Source: Halobacillus sp. Nhm2S1 (GTDB lineage: Bacteria > Bacillota > Bacilli > Bacillales > Halobacillaceae). From it: a DNA stretch of 64,000 bases. Each line of letters starts with the position of its first letter. The first letter of the stretch is position 1. The translations under genes and the position numbers were made by a program. Positions 27,304 to 35,222 of the stretch are shown here, one piece after another. Under the pieces are notes generated by a model that was not told where the DNA came from, made no database searches, and saw only the letters and a list, made by a program, of their open reading frames with translations. The stretch lies in the NCBI RefSeq assembly GCF_019599545.1, contig NZ_JAIEZV010000001.1, forward strand, positions 496,001 through 560,000, given 5' to 3'.

Positions 27304-27581
27304 TCAAGGATTTCTCTTTCTTTTTCGGTCAACTCATTATAGTATTGGACGCCGAATTGAGATCCTTCTGCAACCATATCCGAATTATCCAGTGAAGCGG
27401 TTTCAGGTTTCCCAGCTTCTTCAATCGGCATTTCCTCTGATTTCCCTAGGCTGCTCTGGATTGATTTTGCTTTGTCTTTGACTTGCTGACGCTTGTCCTC
27501 ATCTTTCAGGAAATAAGCAATTGTTCCTCCAAGAGTGGCACCGATAGCCGTAAATATCCAACGTTTTCTCAAACAAATCAT
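27288..27581 (-). CDS. Small YtxH-like membrane protein
   Basis: A 97-residue protein with one N-terminal membrane helix (WIFTAIGATLGGTIAYFL) followed by a charged amphipathic segment (KDEDKRQQVKDKAKSIQSSLG), an arrangement like YtxH-domain general stress proteins. ATG at 27581 has GAGG five bases upstream; a TTG three codons later is an equal candidate. The C-terminal part is acidic with no motif. Its 3' end overlaps the terminator shared with ylaJ. Function unknown. Confidence 0.65.
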   Translation of the reverse strand: MICLRKRWIFTAIGATLGGTIAYFLKDEDKRQQVKDKAKSIQSSLGKSEEMPIEEAGKPETASLDNSDMVAEGSQFGVQYYNELTEKEREILEKSNS

Positions 27582-27710
27582 CCTTTCCTCTACTTCTGTA
27601 ATTACATTTCCCAATCCCCTGATAAGTCAAACGTCGAAATCCAATCTATTTATAAAAAACTTATTATGTTAAACTATATGTAATCGAATGGAAAAATAGA
27701 GGTGAAAAAG

Positions 27711-27914
27711 ATGCGTGTACAATGCGTCATTTGCGATGAAATTGAGAGAATTGACAGCTACTGCCTGCAGGCAAAACGACTTCGGAATCGCCGGATTCAC
27801 ACGTACATGTGTCAATCCTGCCACGATCGTATAGAAGAAAACACCAACAGACGTTTAGCTACCGGGAATTTCCGTTTCAACAGAGAACGCAAAAAAGAAA
27901 AGCATTTAAGCTAG
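27711..27914 (+). CDS. ylaI: YlaI family zinc-ribbon-like protein (DUF2197)
   Basis: A 67-residue basic protein with two Cys pairs, CVIC near residue 4-7 and CQSC near 34-37, which should bind a zinc ion. N-terminus MRVQCVICDEIERID fits YlaI. ATG at 27711 follows GAGGTG by six bases. The role is unknown; the basic, Arg-rich tail would suit nucleic-acid binding. Confidence 0.87.
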   Translation: MRVQCVICDEIERIDSYCLQAKRLRNRRIHTYMCQSCHDRIEENTNRRLATGNFRFNRERKKEKHLS

Positions 27915-27919
27915 TTACT

Positions 27920-27950
27920 AAAAGAGAGAGGTTCTGCCTCTCTCTTTTTT
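27920..27950 (+). terminator. terminator after ylaI
   Basis: Stem AAAAGAGAGAGG / CCTCTCTCTTTT followed by further T residues. Confidence 0.85.
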
Positions 27951-27970
27951 AATTTCACAGTTAAAGAAAA

Positions 27971-28533
27971 GCTCCCGATTGTGGAAGACTCGGTTTCGAA
28001 ACGATGGTGTGGTTCTAGGGGCTCCGGGAAAAGGTTCGCTTTCCATGGGGCGGGCGGTGAGCCTCCTCAGGCTACGCCTTCCGGGGTCTCACCTGTCCCA
28101 CACGTCCCATAGGAGTCTCACCGTTTCCCTCCGCCCCTCTATCAAATAAGTGTCACCAAACTACTTTTGTTTTCGTACCTAAGGGAGTCGCAGGAGGATA
28201 TACTTGTCAAACAAGGATCTAGATTGTGAAATATCTATATAGAGATCTTTATAACTAGAGAGCAGTGGTTTTGGAAATTGATCTACCCTGTATTTGGGTT
28301 CCACTCCTCACAACCATACAAGCTGATTTTCTGGAAGTGGTTTCGAGAAACTTCCTTGGCAAAGGGGCGGAGGGGAATGGCGAGACTCCTGCGGGAAAAG
28401 AGTGCTAGGTGAGACCCCGCAAGGCGTCAGCCTGAGGAGGCTCATCGCGCTCCCGCGGAAAGCGAGCTATTCCCAGGAGACCCTAAGCTCCCATAAAAGT
28501 CTCGAAATAAAGTCTTCCACAATCCTGCCATAT
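27971..28533. repeat. Composite palindromic repeat, locus 2
   Basis: Left unit about 27981-28165 is an inverse type II unit; right unit 28331-28533 is a forward type II unit. Outer ends are GTGGAAGACTCGGTTTCGAA at 27981 and the inverse CTCGAAATAAAGTCTTCCAC to CCTGCCAT at 28502-28532. The inner spacer of about 165 bp has no recognised content. The core of the right unit (about 28378-28468) is identical or nearly so to that at 60840-60930. It fills the 690-bp gap between ylaI and ylaH; short open frames inside are not genes. Confidence 0.8.
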
Positions 28534-28564
28534 TCTTTAATAACTAGACACTTTAGGGCAAAGC

Positions 28565-28602
28565 AAAAGCCCCTCTCCTTATTTGAAAGGAGAGGGGCTT
28601 TT
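28565..28602 (-). terminator. terminator after ylaH
   Basis: Perfect 16-base stem AAAAGCCCCTCTCCTT / AAGGAGAGGGGCTTTT adjacent to the ylaH stop. Confidence 0.9.
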
Positions 28603-28605
28603 AGA

Positions 28606-28986
28606 TCAGGATGATTCGTTTTGCTGACGGGCGCCGCGCTCTCTATGGAGTCTGACCCGGTATATCCCAAGAATTAAAGCTGCCACCACTAAACTTTCAG
28701 GAAGGGGCAAGTTTAATCCAAGGATTAAGGTTAAGATAAATGTCCCTATAATGAGAACGGAATAAACGACAATCGTTTTCATTAAAGGTAATTTTCTCGC
28801 GAACCCGAGCTTGAACGTAATAATAGCTAGACTTACAGTCGTTAAGTATAGAAGCATGAAAGAACGAAAGAGCATGGTTACTTCGCTTTCATCATTTAAG
28901 TTCACTTCACTTCCGAAACCTCGGAAAAAGAAATCAGCCACAGGCCATAGATCCGTTGGCACGGGCAGTGTGGACATATCGTTCAT
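28606..28986 (-). CDS. ylaH: YlaH-like membrane protein
   Basis: A 126-residue protein with three membrane helices (about 38-58, 68-86, 88-108) and a basic C-terminus (RVRLHRERGARQQ). Resembles YlaH of B. subtilis, unknown function. ATG at 28986 is six bases after GAGGAGG. In B. subtilis typA lies between ylaF and ylaH; it is missing here. Confidence 0.82.
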   Translation of the reverse strand: MNDMSTLPVPTDLWPVADFFFRGFGSEVNLNDESEVTMLFRSFMLLYLTTVSLAIITFKLGFARKLPLMKTIVVYSVLIIGTFILTLILGLNLPLPESLVVAALILGIYRVRLHRERGARQQNESS

Positions 28987-29116
28987 GATGTTCCTCCTCA
29001 TGGATACCCTATTCTGCTTTCTATCATACTAGAAAGCCTCGCTCGATGCTACCCGTGAAACCATTTTCATTATTTAAACAAATCCTATATAATAGACCTG
29101 AATAGAGGTGAGCCTT

Positions 29117-29296
29117 TTGAAAAACTTTCATTTGAACACAGCACTTTTAGCAAGTCTCGTTATTTTATCATTCATCGCTGTTGGTTTTGCGATCGGACAA
29201 GAAATCTTCTGGCTGGCAGCCGTCCTTTTCTTTTCAGGATTTGCTCTTATGAGTGTAGGTTTGAGAAGAAAAAGAAAGCAACAGCAAACGTCTTGA
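29117..29296 (+). CDS. ylaF: YlaF-like two-helix membrane protein (DUF5325)
   Basis: A 59-residue protein with two membrane helices (LNTALLASLVILSFIAVGFAI and IFWLAAVLFFSGFALMSVGL) and a basic tail RRKRKQQQ. I take it as YlaF by synteny. TTG at 29117 follows GAGGTGAG with five to six bases; GTG three codons earlier overlaps the ribosome site. Function unknown. Confidence 0.75.
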   Translation: MKNFHLNTALLASLVILSFIAVGFAIGQEIFWLAAVLFFSGFALMSVGLRRKRKQQQTS

Positions 29297-29303
29297 ATCA
29301 TGC

Positions 29304-29338
29304 AGAAAGCGACCCCGATGGAGGTCGCTTTCTTTTAT
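29304..29338. terminator. bidirectional terminator ylaF / suhB
   Basis: Stem AGAAAGCGACC / GGTCGCTTTCT with T-rich flank, between convergent genes. Confidence 0.85.
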
Positions 29339-30144
29339 TTCTTCAAACGGACGTAATCTTTTGATATTTCTTCATGAATGTTGGAACGGCTCGCGAGGAC
29401 GGTCGTCTTGTTCAACAAGTCCAAATCTTCCCGATCCGCACGGGTAACGATTCCACCCACCTCACGAACGATAATGCTTCCAGCTGCGTAATCCCACGGC
29501 ATCAACGTCATTGTCAAATACCCATCCAGCAGTCCTTCGGCTACAAAAGCAAATTCTAAGGCGGCTGATCCATAAGATCTGGTACTTCGTAATTTTTTAA
29601 CTAGATCTTCCATGCCTTTATGGTCTACGTGTGGATTTTCAGGAATTAACCAGGATGTATTGAGCGCGAGAATGGACTGATTCAGTGGTCGATCTTCACT
29701 GAGCTGTGGCAGCTTCACTTCGTTTCTGTAAGCACCTTCTCCTCTTTTAGCTGAGTACAAAACACCATCCATAACGTTGTAAATTAAACCGATTTCGCCG
29801 ACTCCGTCAAAATAAATACCAACAGAAATGGCGAAGTTCCTTTTTTGATGAACAAAGTTCATTGTTCCATCAATGGGATCTACAATCCAGACGGTTCCTC
29901 CGAGGTCTTCTATTTCATCCCCGAACCCCTCTTCTCCTAATAAGTAATGATCCGGATACGTATCATTGATTTTTTTTGCGAAAAATTGTTCTGTTTCCTG
30001 GTCCATTTCTGTAACCAGGTCGTTCGGGTTGGATTTCGTTTCAATGGATCGAGGCGAATCAATGTTGTTTTTGATTCGTTCACCAGCTTCCAAGACCCAA
30101 GCTTTTGCGTTTTCAAAAATCTCGTTCTTTTTCTGTTGATCCAT
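29335..30144 (-). CDS. suhB: Inositol monophosphatase family protein (SuhB/YktC)
   Basis: A 269-residue Mg-dependent phosphatase. The metal-binding motifs GEEGFGDE (residues about 70-77), DPIDGTMNF (about 92-100) and PWDYAAGSIIVREVGG (about 218-233) are all intact. It hydrolyses myo-inositol phosphates or related sugar phosphates; the physiological substrate in Bacillus is not settled. Synteny with ykzI, yktB and yktA supports equivalence to yktC. Confidence 0.94.
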   Translation of the reverse strand: MDQQKKNEIFENAKAWVLEAGERIKNNIDSPRSIETKSNPNDLVTEMDQETEQFFAKKINDTYPDHYLLGEEGFGDEIEDLGGTVWIVDPIDGTMNFVHQKRNFAISVGIYFDGVGEIGLIYNVMDGVLYSAKRGEGAYRNEVKLPQLSEDRPLNQSILALNTSWLIPENPHVDHKGMEDLVKKLRSTRSYGSAALEFAFVAEGLLDGYLTMTLMPWDYAAGSIIVREVGGIVTRADREDLDLLNKTTVLASRSNIHEEISKDYVRLKK

Positions 30145-30230
30145 AACATCGTACCCCTTTTATAAGTATCAATCTTTATCGTACCAAATCCAACCCAACA
30201 TTGCATCAAATCCGCCCCTTGTCCAACTAA

Positions 30231-30770
30231 AGCTCCCTTTACTTGAAGACTCAGTTTCGAGACTTTAGTTGAGTGGATGGGGCTGCGGGGACTAGCTCGC
30301 TTTCCGCGGGAGCGCGGTGAGCCTCCTCGGACTTCGTCCTGTGGGGTCTCACCCTGCACTTTTTTTCCCGCAGGAGTCTCGCCATTCCCCTCCGCCTCTT
30401 TACCATGGAAGATTCTCGAAACCACTACTAAAAGGTCAGCTCGTATGATTATGGGAAGTGGATCATAGCAGACCTCCATAATACTTAAAAGCTTGATTCA
30501 GAACGCTTTAAACCTCTAACAGCTGGATAGTGGAAGACCCTCCAAATTGGTACAAGGGTTCGTTTCTCCTTTACATCGAAAGGGGTGGTTGGGAAGCTGG
30601 GAGACTCCCGTGGGAGAAAGGAGATAGGCGAGATCCCACAGGACAAAGTCCGAGGAAGCTCGCCACTCCCCCACAGGAAAGCGAGTAGCTTCCCAGCCAC
30701 CCCTGACGCCCAACAAGGCAACGAACCCTGGAAACATCTCGAAACTGAGTCTTCAACAATCCTGCCATAT
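30231..30770. repeat. Composite palindromic repeat, locus 3
   Basis: Left unit about 30243-30432 is an inverse type II unit; right unit about 30528-30768 is a forward type I unit; the spacer is about 95 bp. Outer ends are TTGAAGACTCAGTTTCGAGA (30243) and TCTCGAAACTGAGTCTTCAA to CCTGCCAT (30738-30768), a nearly perfect 20-bp terminal inverted repeat. Short open frames across it are by-products of the GC-rich palindrome. It fills most of the 690-bp gap between suhB and ykzI. Confidence 0.8.
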
Positions 30771-30801
30771 ACTTGAATAAGCCGTTTGGATTTTAAGGCA
30801 A

Positions 30802-30833
30802 TAAAAAAGACGAGCAACTATAGTGTTGCTCGC
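30802..30833 (-). terminator. terminator after ykzI
   Basis: Stem CGAGCAAC / GTTGCTCG followed on the minus strand by TCTTTTTT. Confidence 0.75.
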
Positions 30834-30835
30834 TC

Positions 30836-31024
30836 TTATATGGACCATTCAATCAATTGCTTACGAAGTTCAGAGAGTCTTCGCTTTGTCTTTGTCATTT
30901 GTTCGACATCTCCGGCGATCATGGCATCATGCAACGTCACCAATTCGTAATCAATTTCCATACGGATTACCGGGAGCTTCTCTTCAGCTTCTCTTTTACG
31001 CAATGCTTCCATGACATGTTTCAC
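30836..31024 (-). CDS. ykzI: YkzI-like small helical protein
   Basis: A 62-residue charged, all-helical protein (KHVMEALRKREAEEKLPVIRMEIDYELVTLHD...), of the size and position of B. subtilis ykzI between yktC and yktB. Start is GTG, six bases after AGGGAGGGG. Two amphipathic helices are likely to form a coiled-coil hairpin. Function unknown. Confidence 0.75.
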   Translation of the reverse strand: MKHVMEALRKREAEEKLPVIRMEIDYELVTLHDAMIAGDVEQMTKTKRRLSELRKQLIEWSI

Positions 31025-31202
31025 TGCTAACCCCTCCCTTTCAAATCCTTACTATATATATATGTGACTTTTGCGACAGAAGTTTCAATTAGATTACTTA
31101 TATGTAACCCATTTTTACAGGATTCAAACCAACCGAACACATTTCTTAGTAAGCTTGGTTTCTTGTGGTAAAATAAGGGCGAGAAATGAAGGAGTTGATC
31201 GA

Positions 31203-31841
31203 ATGGCGACATTTAGTGGATTTACACAAGAGGATTTTGACGTTTTTACCATTCCCGGATTAGAAAATAGAATGGAAGCTTTGAGAGATCGTATTTCCCC
31301 GAAACTTGAGGCTATCGCGACAGAACTCTCAGCAGATGTTACCGCCATGACTGGTGACGAAATGTTCGTACACGTAGCAAAACACGCGCGCCGGAAAACG
31401 AACCCGCCGAATGATACATGGGCGGCACTCGCCTCAAATAAACGCGGTTATAAGAAGCTTCCTCACTTCCAGATCGGCCTGTGGGAGACTCATGTTTTCA
31501 TTTGGTTTGCTGTGATCTACGAAAGCCCCATTAAACAGGATTTTGCTTACAAATTGGAGCAGAACAAGGATGAAGTTCTTGGTCATATTCCGGAGGACTT
31601 TGTATGGTCCATTGATCACACAAAGCCTGACAGCATTCCGCAATCTGATGTAGATGAGGACAAGTTCTTGATTATGACGGAGCGTCTGAAGACGGTAAAA
31701 AAAGCCGAGATTTTGTGTGGCAGGAACATTGAACGTGGTGACGAGCGGTTGAAAGATCCTGATGCTTTTCTTGAACTTTGCAAAGAAACGTTTCAAACCC
31801 TTGAACCCCTATACCGCTTAACAAAACAACTGGATCAGTAA
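31203..31841 (+). CDS. yktB: YktB family protein (UPF0637/DUF1054)
   Basis: A 212-residue soluble protein beginning MATFSGFTQEDFDVFTIPGLENRM, matching the DUF1054 family; conserved blocks KHARRKTNPPNDTWAA, HFQIGLWETHVFIWFAVIYE and IERGDERL are visible. ATG at 31203 has AAGGAG eight bases upstream, and the longer frame to 31071 lacks a ribosome site. Structure is known for the family but not a function. Confidence 0.92.
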   Translation: MATFSGFTQEDFDVFTIPGLENRMEALRDRISPKLEAIATELSADVTAMTGDEMFVHVAKHARRKTNPPNDTWAALASNKRGYKKLPHFQIGLWETHVFIWFAVIYESPIKQDFAYKLEQNKDEVLGHIPEDFVWSIDHTKPDSIPQSDVDEDKFLIMTERLKTVKKAEILCGRNIERGDERLKDPDAFLELCKETFQTLEPLYRLTKQLDQ

Positions 31842-31843
31842 GA

Positions 31844-31872
31844 AAGGCGCCCCTTTGGGAGCGCCTTTTTTT
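31844..31872. terminator. bidirectional terminator yktB / yktA
   Basis: Stem AAAGGCGC...GCGCCTTT with inner CCC/GGG and T run on the plus strand. Confidence 0.85.
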
Positions 31873-31874
31873 GT

Positions 31875-32147
31875 TTACATCTTCACTTTGTCGCCTTTAC
31901 TGAGACCTTTCGCCTGTTTGACAGCTTTATAGCAGGAATAGCCGGATTCTTTTTCAAATTGTCCGCACAGCGTTTTTTCTTCACTTTTAGATGGAACGAT
32001 TTGTTTGAACCGGGTGTATGCGAGCATCAGCTCCTCACGGTCGACTCCTTTTTCATAGGCTTGTTCCACCATGCTGTAAAAATTGACGACATCGATAATT
32101 TCTTCTTTTGACCAATAAATTTCATCGATTGGATACGTATAACTCAT
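31875..32147 (-). CDS. yktA: YktA family protein (UPF0223)
   Basis: A 90-residue acidic helical protein starting MSYTYPIDEIYWSKEEIIDVV, the conserved N-terminus of UPF0223. Two cysteines (LCGQFEKESGYSCYK) are conserved in the family region. Function unknown. It lies 13 bases after the nitronate monooxygenase-like gene on the same strand and is probably cotranscribed. Confidence 0.93.
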   Translation of the reverse strand: MSYTYPIDEIYWSKEEIIDVVNFYSMVEQAYEKGVDREELMLAYTRFKQIVPSKSEEKTLCGQFEKESGYSCYKAVKQAKGLSKGDKVKM

Positions 32148-32159
32148 TATTCTTCCTCC

Positions 32160-33119
32160 TTACTTGTTCCACCGGTCGCGGATTTCTTCTGCTTCTGTGA
32201 CAATGCGCCTGAACAATTCATCCACCGATGGAACATCATGGATCCTCGAAGCTACTTGACCAGCCCAACCGAATCCGTAGTCTTGTTTTCCATCATAAAT
32301 GAACGTTTTATTCGCTTCGCCGTTAATGTATGATTTCAAGCCTTCATAACCTGCTTGATCATCTTCTAATTCCAAAATACGTGCTGTCCACTCATTTTTC
32401 AAGGCGCGGGCCGGGGCCTTTAAACTCCTTTTGATGACGGTAGTGGATGTCTCGTCCGCTTGAATTAAAGCTTCCAGATAAGCGGGATGTGCGTGCACAC
32501 ACTCTTTGGTTGCGATAAACCGTGTCCCCATTTCCACTCCTTCCGCTCCTAAAGCAAGTGCAGCCATCAGCCCTCTACCGTCTCCTACTCCTCCTGATGC
32601 GATGACAGGTATATCCACGGCGTCTACGACTTGTGGAGTCAGGACAAATGTACCTACATCATCACGACCGAGGTGTCCACCGCCTTCATGACCGACGACC
32701 ATAACAGCATCAGCTCCAAGCTCTTCCGCTTTGACAGCCTGCCGTCTAGCTGCTACAAGTACGAGGGTTTTGATCCCAGTATTCTTGACAAGTTCAAGAA
32801 CAGGGGCAGGATTCCCACCTGTAACTGAGATGACCGGCACCTTTTTTTCCACGGCTACTTGAACCATTTCTTCAAATGGACGACCATGCTGACCAATCGC
32901 GAAGTTCACACCAAACGGACGGTTTGTTTTTTCTCTTACAGCATCAATTTCTTCTCTCAATTGATCTGGACCTTCCATACTCATCGCTGTTAATTGACCG
33001 AGTCCCCCAGCGTTTGATACCGCTGCCGCCAATTCTGAATAAGCAAGATGTGCAAGTCCTCCTTGGATAATCGGGTATGTAATGCCTAAAGCTTCTGTGA
33101 TGCGAGTTTTCCATTCCAC
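32160..33119 (-). CDS. Nitronate monooxygenase / FMN-dependent enoyl-reductase-like TIM barrel
   Basis: A 319-residue FMN-binding TIM barrel of the 2-nitropropane dioxygenase superfamily. Motifs seen: YPIIQGGLAHLA near the N-terminus, FGVNFAIG, GHEGGGHLGRDDVGTF, and PVIASGGVGDGRGLMAALALGAEGVEMGTRF, the phosphate-binding half. It could oxidise alkyl nitronates or act in fatty-acid synthesis as a FabK-like reductase; sequence alone does not decide. GTG at 33119 lies six bases after GGGAGGG; the longer frame to 33170 has no ribosome site. Confidence 0.88.
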   Translation of the reverse strand: MEWKTRITEALGITYPIIQGGLAHLAYSELAAAVSNAGGLGQLTAMSMEGPDQLREEIDAVREKTNRPFGVNFAIGQHGRPFEEMVQVAVEKKVPVISVTGGNPAPVLELVKNTGIKTLVLVAARRQAVKAEELGADAVMVVGHEGGGHLGRDDVGTFVLTPQVVDAVDIPVIASGGVGDGRGLMAALALGAEGVEMGTRFIATKECVHAHPAYLEALIQADETSTTVIKRSLKAPARALKNEWTARILELEDDQAGYEGLKSYINGEANKTFIYDGKQDYGFGWAGQVASRIHDVPSVDELFRRIVTEAEEIRDRWNK

Positions 33120-33243
33120 ATGAATCCCTCCCTTGTGTTTTATTTTAGCATGATTGGAAAAAGGATACACAAAAGACTAGCAAGGGAACGCGGAACCTGC
33201 TATAATTCATGTGCTTTTCTAATTTAAAGAGGTGGAAACACAT

Positions 33244-34713
33244 ATGAACCAACACGAAACTCCCCTGTTTACAGGGTTAAAAAAACATAGAGACCGAAAG
33301 CCCGTCCAATTTCATATCCCAGGTCATAAAGGCGGAAAAGGAATGGATGAAGAATTCCGGTCCTTTATTGGAGACCAAGCACTTTCTATCGATCTTATTA
33401 ATATAGAGCCGTTGGATGACCTGCACCATCCTCAAGGCATGATCAAACAGGCGCAAGATCTTGCAGCAGAAGCCTTCGGTGCAGATTATACCTTCTTCTC
33501 CGTCCAGGGCACATCTGGTGCGATTATGACGATGATCATGAGTGTCTGTCATCCCGGTGATAAAATCATTGTCCCGAGAAACGTCCATAAATCCGTAACG
33601 ACAGCGATTATTTTTTCAGGTGCGAAACCCGTCTTTATCCACCCGGAACTTGACGACCGCTTCGGGATCTCTCATGGAATTACTTCTGACGCTGTAGAGA
33701 AGGCTTGCGCAGCTCACCCCGATGCGAAAGGACTGCTCGTCATCAACCCGACTTATTTCGGAGTGTCTGCCGATTTGAAAAAGATCGTCAACATTGCCCA
33801 CAGTTTTGATATCCCCGTCCTTGTTGATGAGGCACACGGCGTCCATATTCACTTTCATGAGCGTCTTCCCCTTTCTGCTATGCAGGCAGGAGCAGACATG
33901 GCAGCTACGAGCGTGCACAAGCTTGGCGGATCTCTAACCCAAAGTTCCGTACTGAACTTACGAGAGGGACTCGTGTCACATGAGAGGGTCCAGTCCATTT
34001 TGTCTATGCTCCATACGACTTCAACTTCATACCTTTTGCTTGCGAGTCTTGATGCTGCCCGCAGACACCTCGCTATCAACGGCCGAGAGGTGATGGAAGA
34101 AACGCTACGTCTGGCTGATCATGCGAGAAGAAGACTGAATGAAATACCGGGCATTTACTGCCCAGGTAGCGAAATATTGACAAGCGATGCGACCGTAGAC
34201 TTCGACCCTACGAAATTGATCATCTCCGTGAAAAAACTGGGATTGTCTGGCTATGATGTAGAGGTTTGGCTCCGGGAAAAAGCTAATATCGAAGTGGAAC
34301 TGTCCGATTTGTATAACATTTTATGTATCGTCACCCCTGGTGATGGAGAAGAAGAAATCGACGCGCTTATCTCAAGCTTAGAAACACTTTCCAATGAGCA
34401 CTCTGATAAAGAAGAGACAGAAAACATTCGGGTAAAGGTTCCAGACATCCCTGTGCTTGCCCTTTCTCCAAGAGAGGCCTTCTACTCTTCGACAGAAACG
34501 ATTTTGCTAAAAGAAGCAGTTGGAAGGATCAGTGCAGAATTCGTGATGGTTTACCCCCCTGGCATCCCTATTTTCATCCCGGGTGAAATCATTACACAAG
34601 AAAACATCGACTACATCCACGATAATGTCGAAGCCGGTCTACCTGTACAAGGCCCTGAAGATGATACACTAGAAACCATTCAAGTCATTCGTGAACAACG
34701 CGCTTTTAAATAA
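33244..34713 (+). CDS. speA: Arginine decarboxylase, aspartate-aminotransferase-fold type (SpeA)
   Basis: A 489-residue PLP enzyme of the Orn/Lys/Arg decarboxylase family. The N-terminal HIPGHKGGKG, DEAHG (195-199) and PLP lysine Lys226 in TSVHKLGG are visible, with the C-terminal decarboxylase domain (about 390-480). In B. subtilis SpeA makes agmatine for polyamine synthesis. Lysine decarboxylase activity cannot be excluded from sequence. ATG at 33244 follows GAGGTGG by eight bases. Synteny slp-speA-yktA is kept apart from the insertions between. Confidence 0.9.
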   Translation: MNQHETPLFTGLKKHRDRKPVQFHIPGHKGGKGMDEEFRSFIGDQALSIDLINIEPLDDLHHPQGMIKQAQDLAAEAFGADYTFFSVQGTSGAIMTMIMSVCHPGDKIIVPRNVHKSVTTAIIFSGAKPVFIHPELDDRFGISHGITSDAVEKACAAHPDAKGLLVINPTYFGVSADLKKIVNIAHSFDIPVLVDEAHGVHIHFHERLPLSAMQAGADMAATSVHKLGGSLTQSSVLNLREGLVSHERVQSILSMLHTTSTSYLLLASLDAARRHLAINGREVMEETLRLADHARRRLNEIPGIYCPGSEILTSDATVDFDPTKLIISVKKLGLSGYDVEVWLREKANIEVELSDLYNILCIVTPGDGEEEIDALISSLETLSNEHSDKEETENIRVKVPDIPVLALSPREAFYSSTETILLKEAVGRISAEFVMVYPPGIPIFIPGEIITQENIDYIHDNVEAGLPVQGPEDDTLETIQVIREQRAFK

Positions 34714-34742
34714 AAAGAGGCCCCGTGCGGGCTTCTTTTTTT
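34712..34742 (+). terminator. terminator after speA
   Basis: Imperfect stem AAAAAGAGGCCCC / GGGCTTCTTTTT just after the stop codon. Confidence 0.75.
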
Positions 34743-34760
34743 ATGTTATTGTTCTTTTTC

Positions 34761-34886
34761 GCGATCCTCTGCCTCTTTGGCGCGATCCTCTGCCTCTTTG
34801 GCGCGATCCTCTGCCTCTTTGGCGCGATCCTCTGCCTCTTTGGCGCGATCCTCTGCCTCTTTGGCGCGATCCTCTGCCTCTTTGGC
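34761..34886. repeat. Minisatellite: six identical 21-bp units
   Basis: Six tandem copies, without a mismatch, of a 21-bp unit starting GCGATCCTCTGCCTCTTTGG, with units beginning at 34761, 34782, 34803, 34824, 34845 and 34866. Because 21 is a multiple of three and no frame contains a stop, the array is open in several frames; on the minus strand it reads as AKEAEDR heptads. No ribosome site supports translation. It abuts the hairpin at 34887-34921. Confidence 0.97.
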
Positions 34887-34921
34887 GCGAAAGGATTTCC
34901 TCACATCGTAAATCCTTTCGC
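34887..34921. repeat. Perfect 12-bp inverted repeat next to the minisatellite
   Basis: Arms GCGAAAGGATTT (34887-34898) and AAATCCTTTCGC (34910-34921), 11-base loop. No T run follows on either strand, so it is not a standard terminator. It separates the minisatellite from the SR1 terminator. Confidence 0.85.
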
Positions 34922-34926
34922 GGAAC

Positions 34927-34955
34927 AAAAAAGAACCAGGTCCATGACCTGGTTC
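34927..34955 (-). terminator. terminator of the SR1-like RNA
   Basis: Ten-base perfect stem GAACCAGGTC / GACCTGGTTC with a three-base loop, followed on the minus strand by T6. Confidence 0.9.
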
Positions 34956-35011
34956 TTTCCTTTTATGCGTCCTATTCAGGAATGATGCCCCCATTTAATA
35001 GTACATACTCT

Positions 35012-35125
35012 TTATTTATCTTCTGGTTTGTTGCAAGTAGGACAGGTGCTGTAAAGAGTAGAAACCTTTTCATTTTCGTAGTGCTCAATTACCTTCTGAC
35101 AGTCTTGACATACGATTGTACCCAT
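35012..35125 (-). CDS. sr1P: SR1P, GapA-binding small peptide
   Basis: A 37-residue peptide beginning MGTIVCQDCQKVIEHYENEK with two CxxC pairs (Cys6/Cys9 and Cys28/Cys31) and TLY before the second pair. The start MGTIVCQDC is that of B. subtilis SR1P, which binds glyceraldehyde-3-phosphate dehydrogenase GapA and promotes its interaction with RNase J1. GTGG at the usual distance precedes the ATG. RNase J1 (rnjA) is encoded in this same window. Too short for most gene finders. Confidence 0.9.
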   Translation of the reverse strand: MGTIVCQDCQKVIEHYENEKVSTLYSTCPTCNKPEDK

Positions 35126-35145
35126 TCACATCCACTCCCCATATT

Positions 35146-35159
35146 TGTAATCGTTTTCA
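35146..35159 (-). promoter_or_regulatory. CcpA catabolite-response element (cre) overlapping the SR1 transcript start
   Basis: TGAAAACGATTACA on the minus strand matches the cre consensus (TGNNARCGNWWWCA) at every fixed position. It lies a few bases downstream of the predicted transcription start, a position where CcpA represses. SR1 of B. subtilis is under glycolytic repression. Confidence 0.75.
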
Positions 35160-35169
35160 ACGTAATTTT

Positions 35170-35198
35170 ATTCTAATATGGCACAATCGAAAAATCAA
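35170..35198 (-). promoter_or_regulatory. sigma-A promoter of the SR1-like RNA
   Basis: On the minus strand TTGATT (35193-35198) and TAGAAT (35170-35175) are separated by 17 bases. The cre lies just downstream. Confidence 0.65.
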
Positions 35199-35222
35199 GC
35201 CCAAAAGTATAACTTTTTATAA

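Larger units (their letters stand above)
34927..35163 (-). ncRNA. sr1: SR1-like dual-function regulatory RNA
   Basis: About 237 nt from the predicted start (near 35163, seven bases past the -10 box) to a terminator with stem GAACCAGGTC / GACCTGGTTC and T6 at 34927-34955. B. subtilis SR1 is 205 nt, lies between pdhD and speA as here, base-pairs with ahrC mRNA and encodes SR1P. The encoded SR1P peptide (35012-35125), the location and the CcpA/CcpN-like sites together make the assignment strong. The base-pairing function cannot be judged from this window. Confidence 0.82.

Noticed and set aside
28402-28670. Frames of about 70 codons on both strands near ylaH
   Set aside because: Repeat-derived, overlapping the ylaH terminator; same pattern as the other repeat loci.
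34746-34994. 82-codon minus-strand frame with AKEAEDR repeats
   Set aside because: Starts inside the SR1-like RNA without a ribosome site and crosses its terminator; openness is explained by the 21-bp period. Kept only as a remark in the findings.
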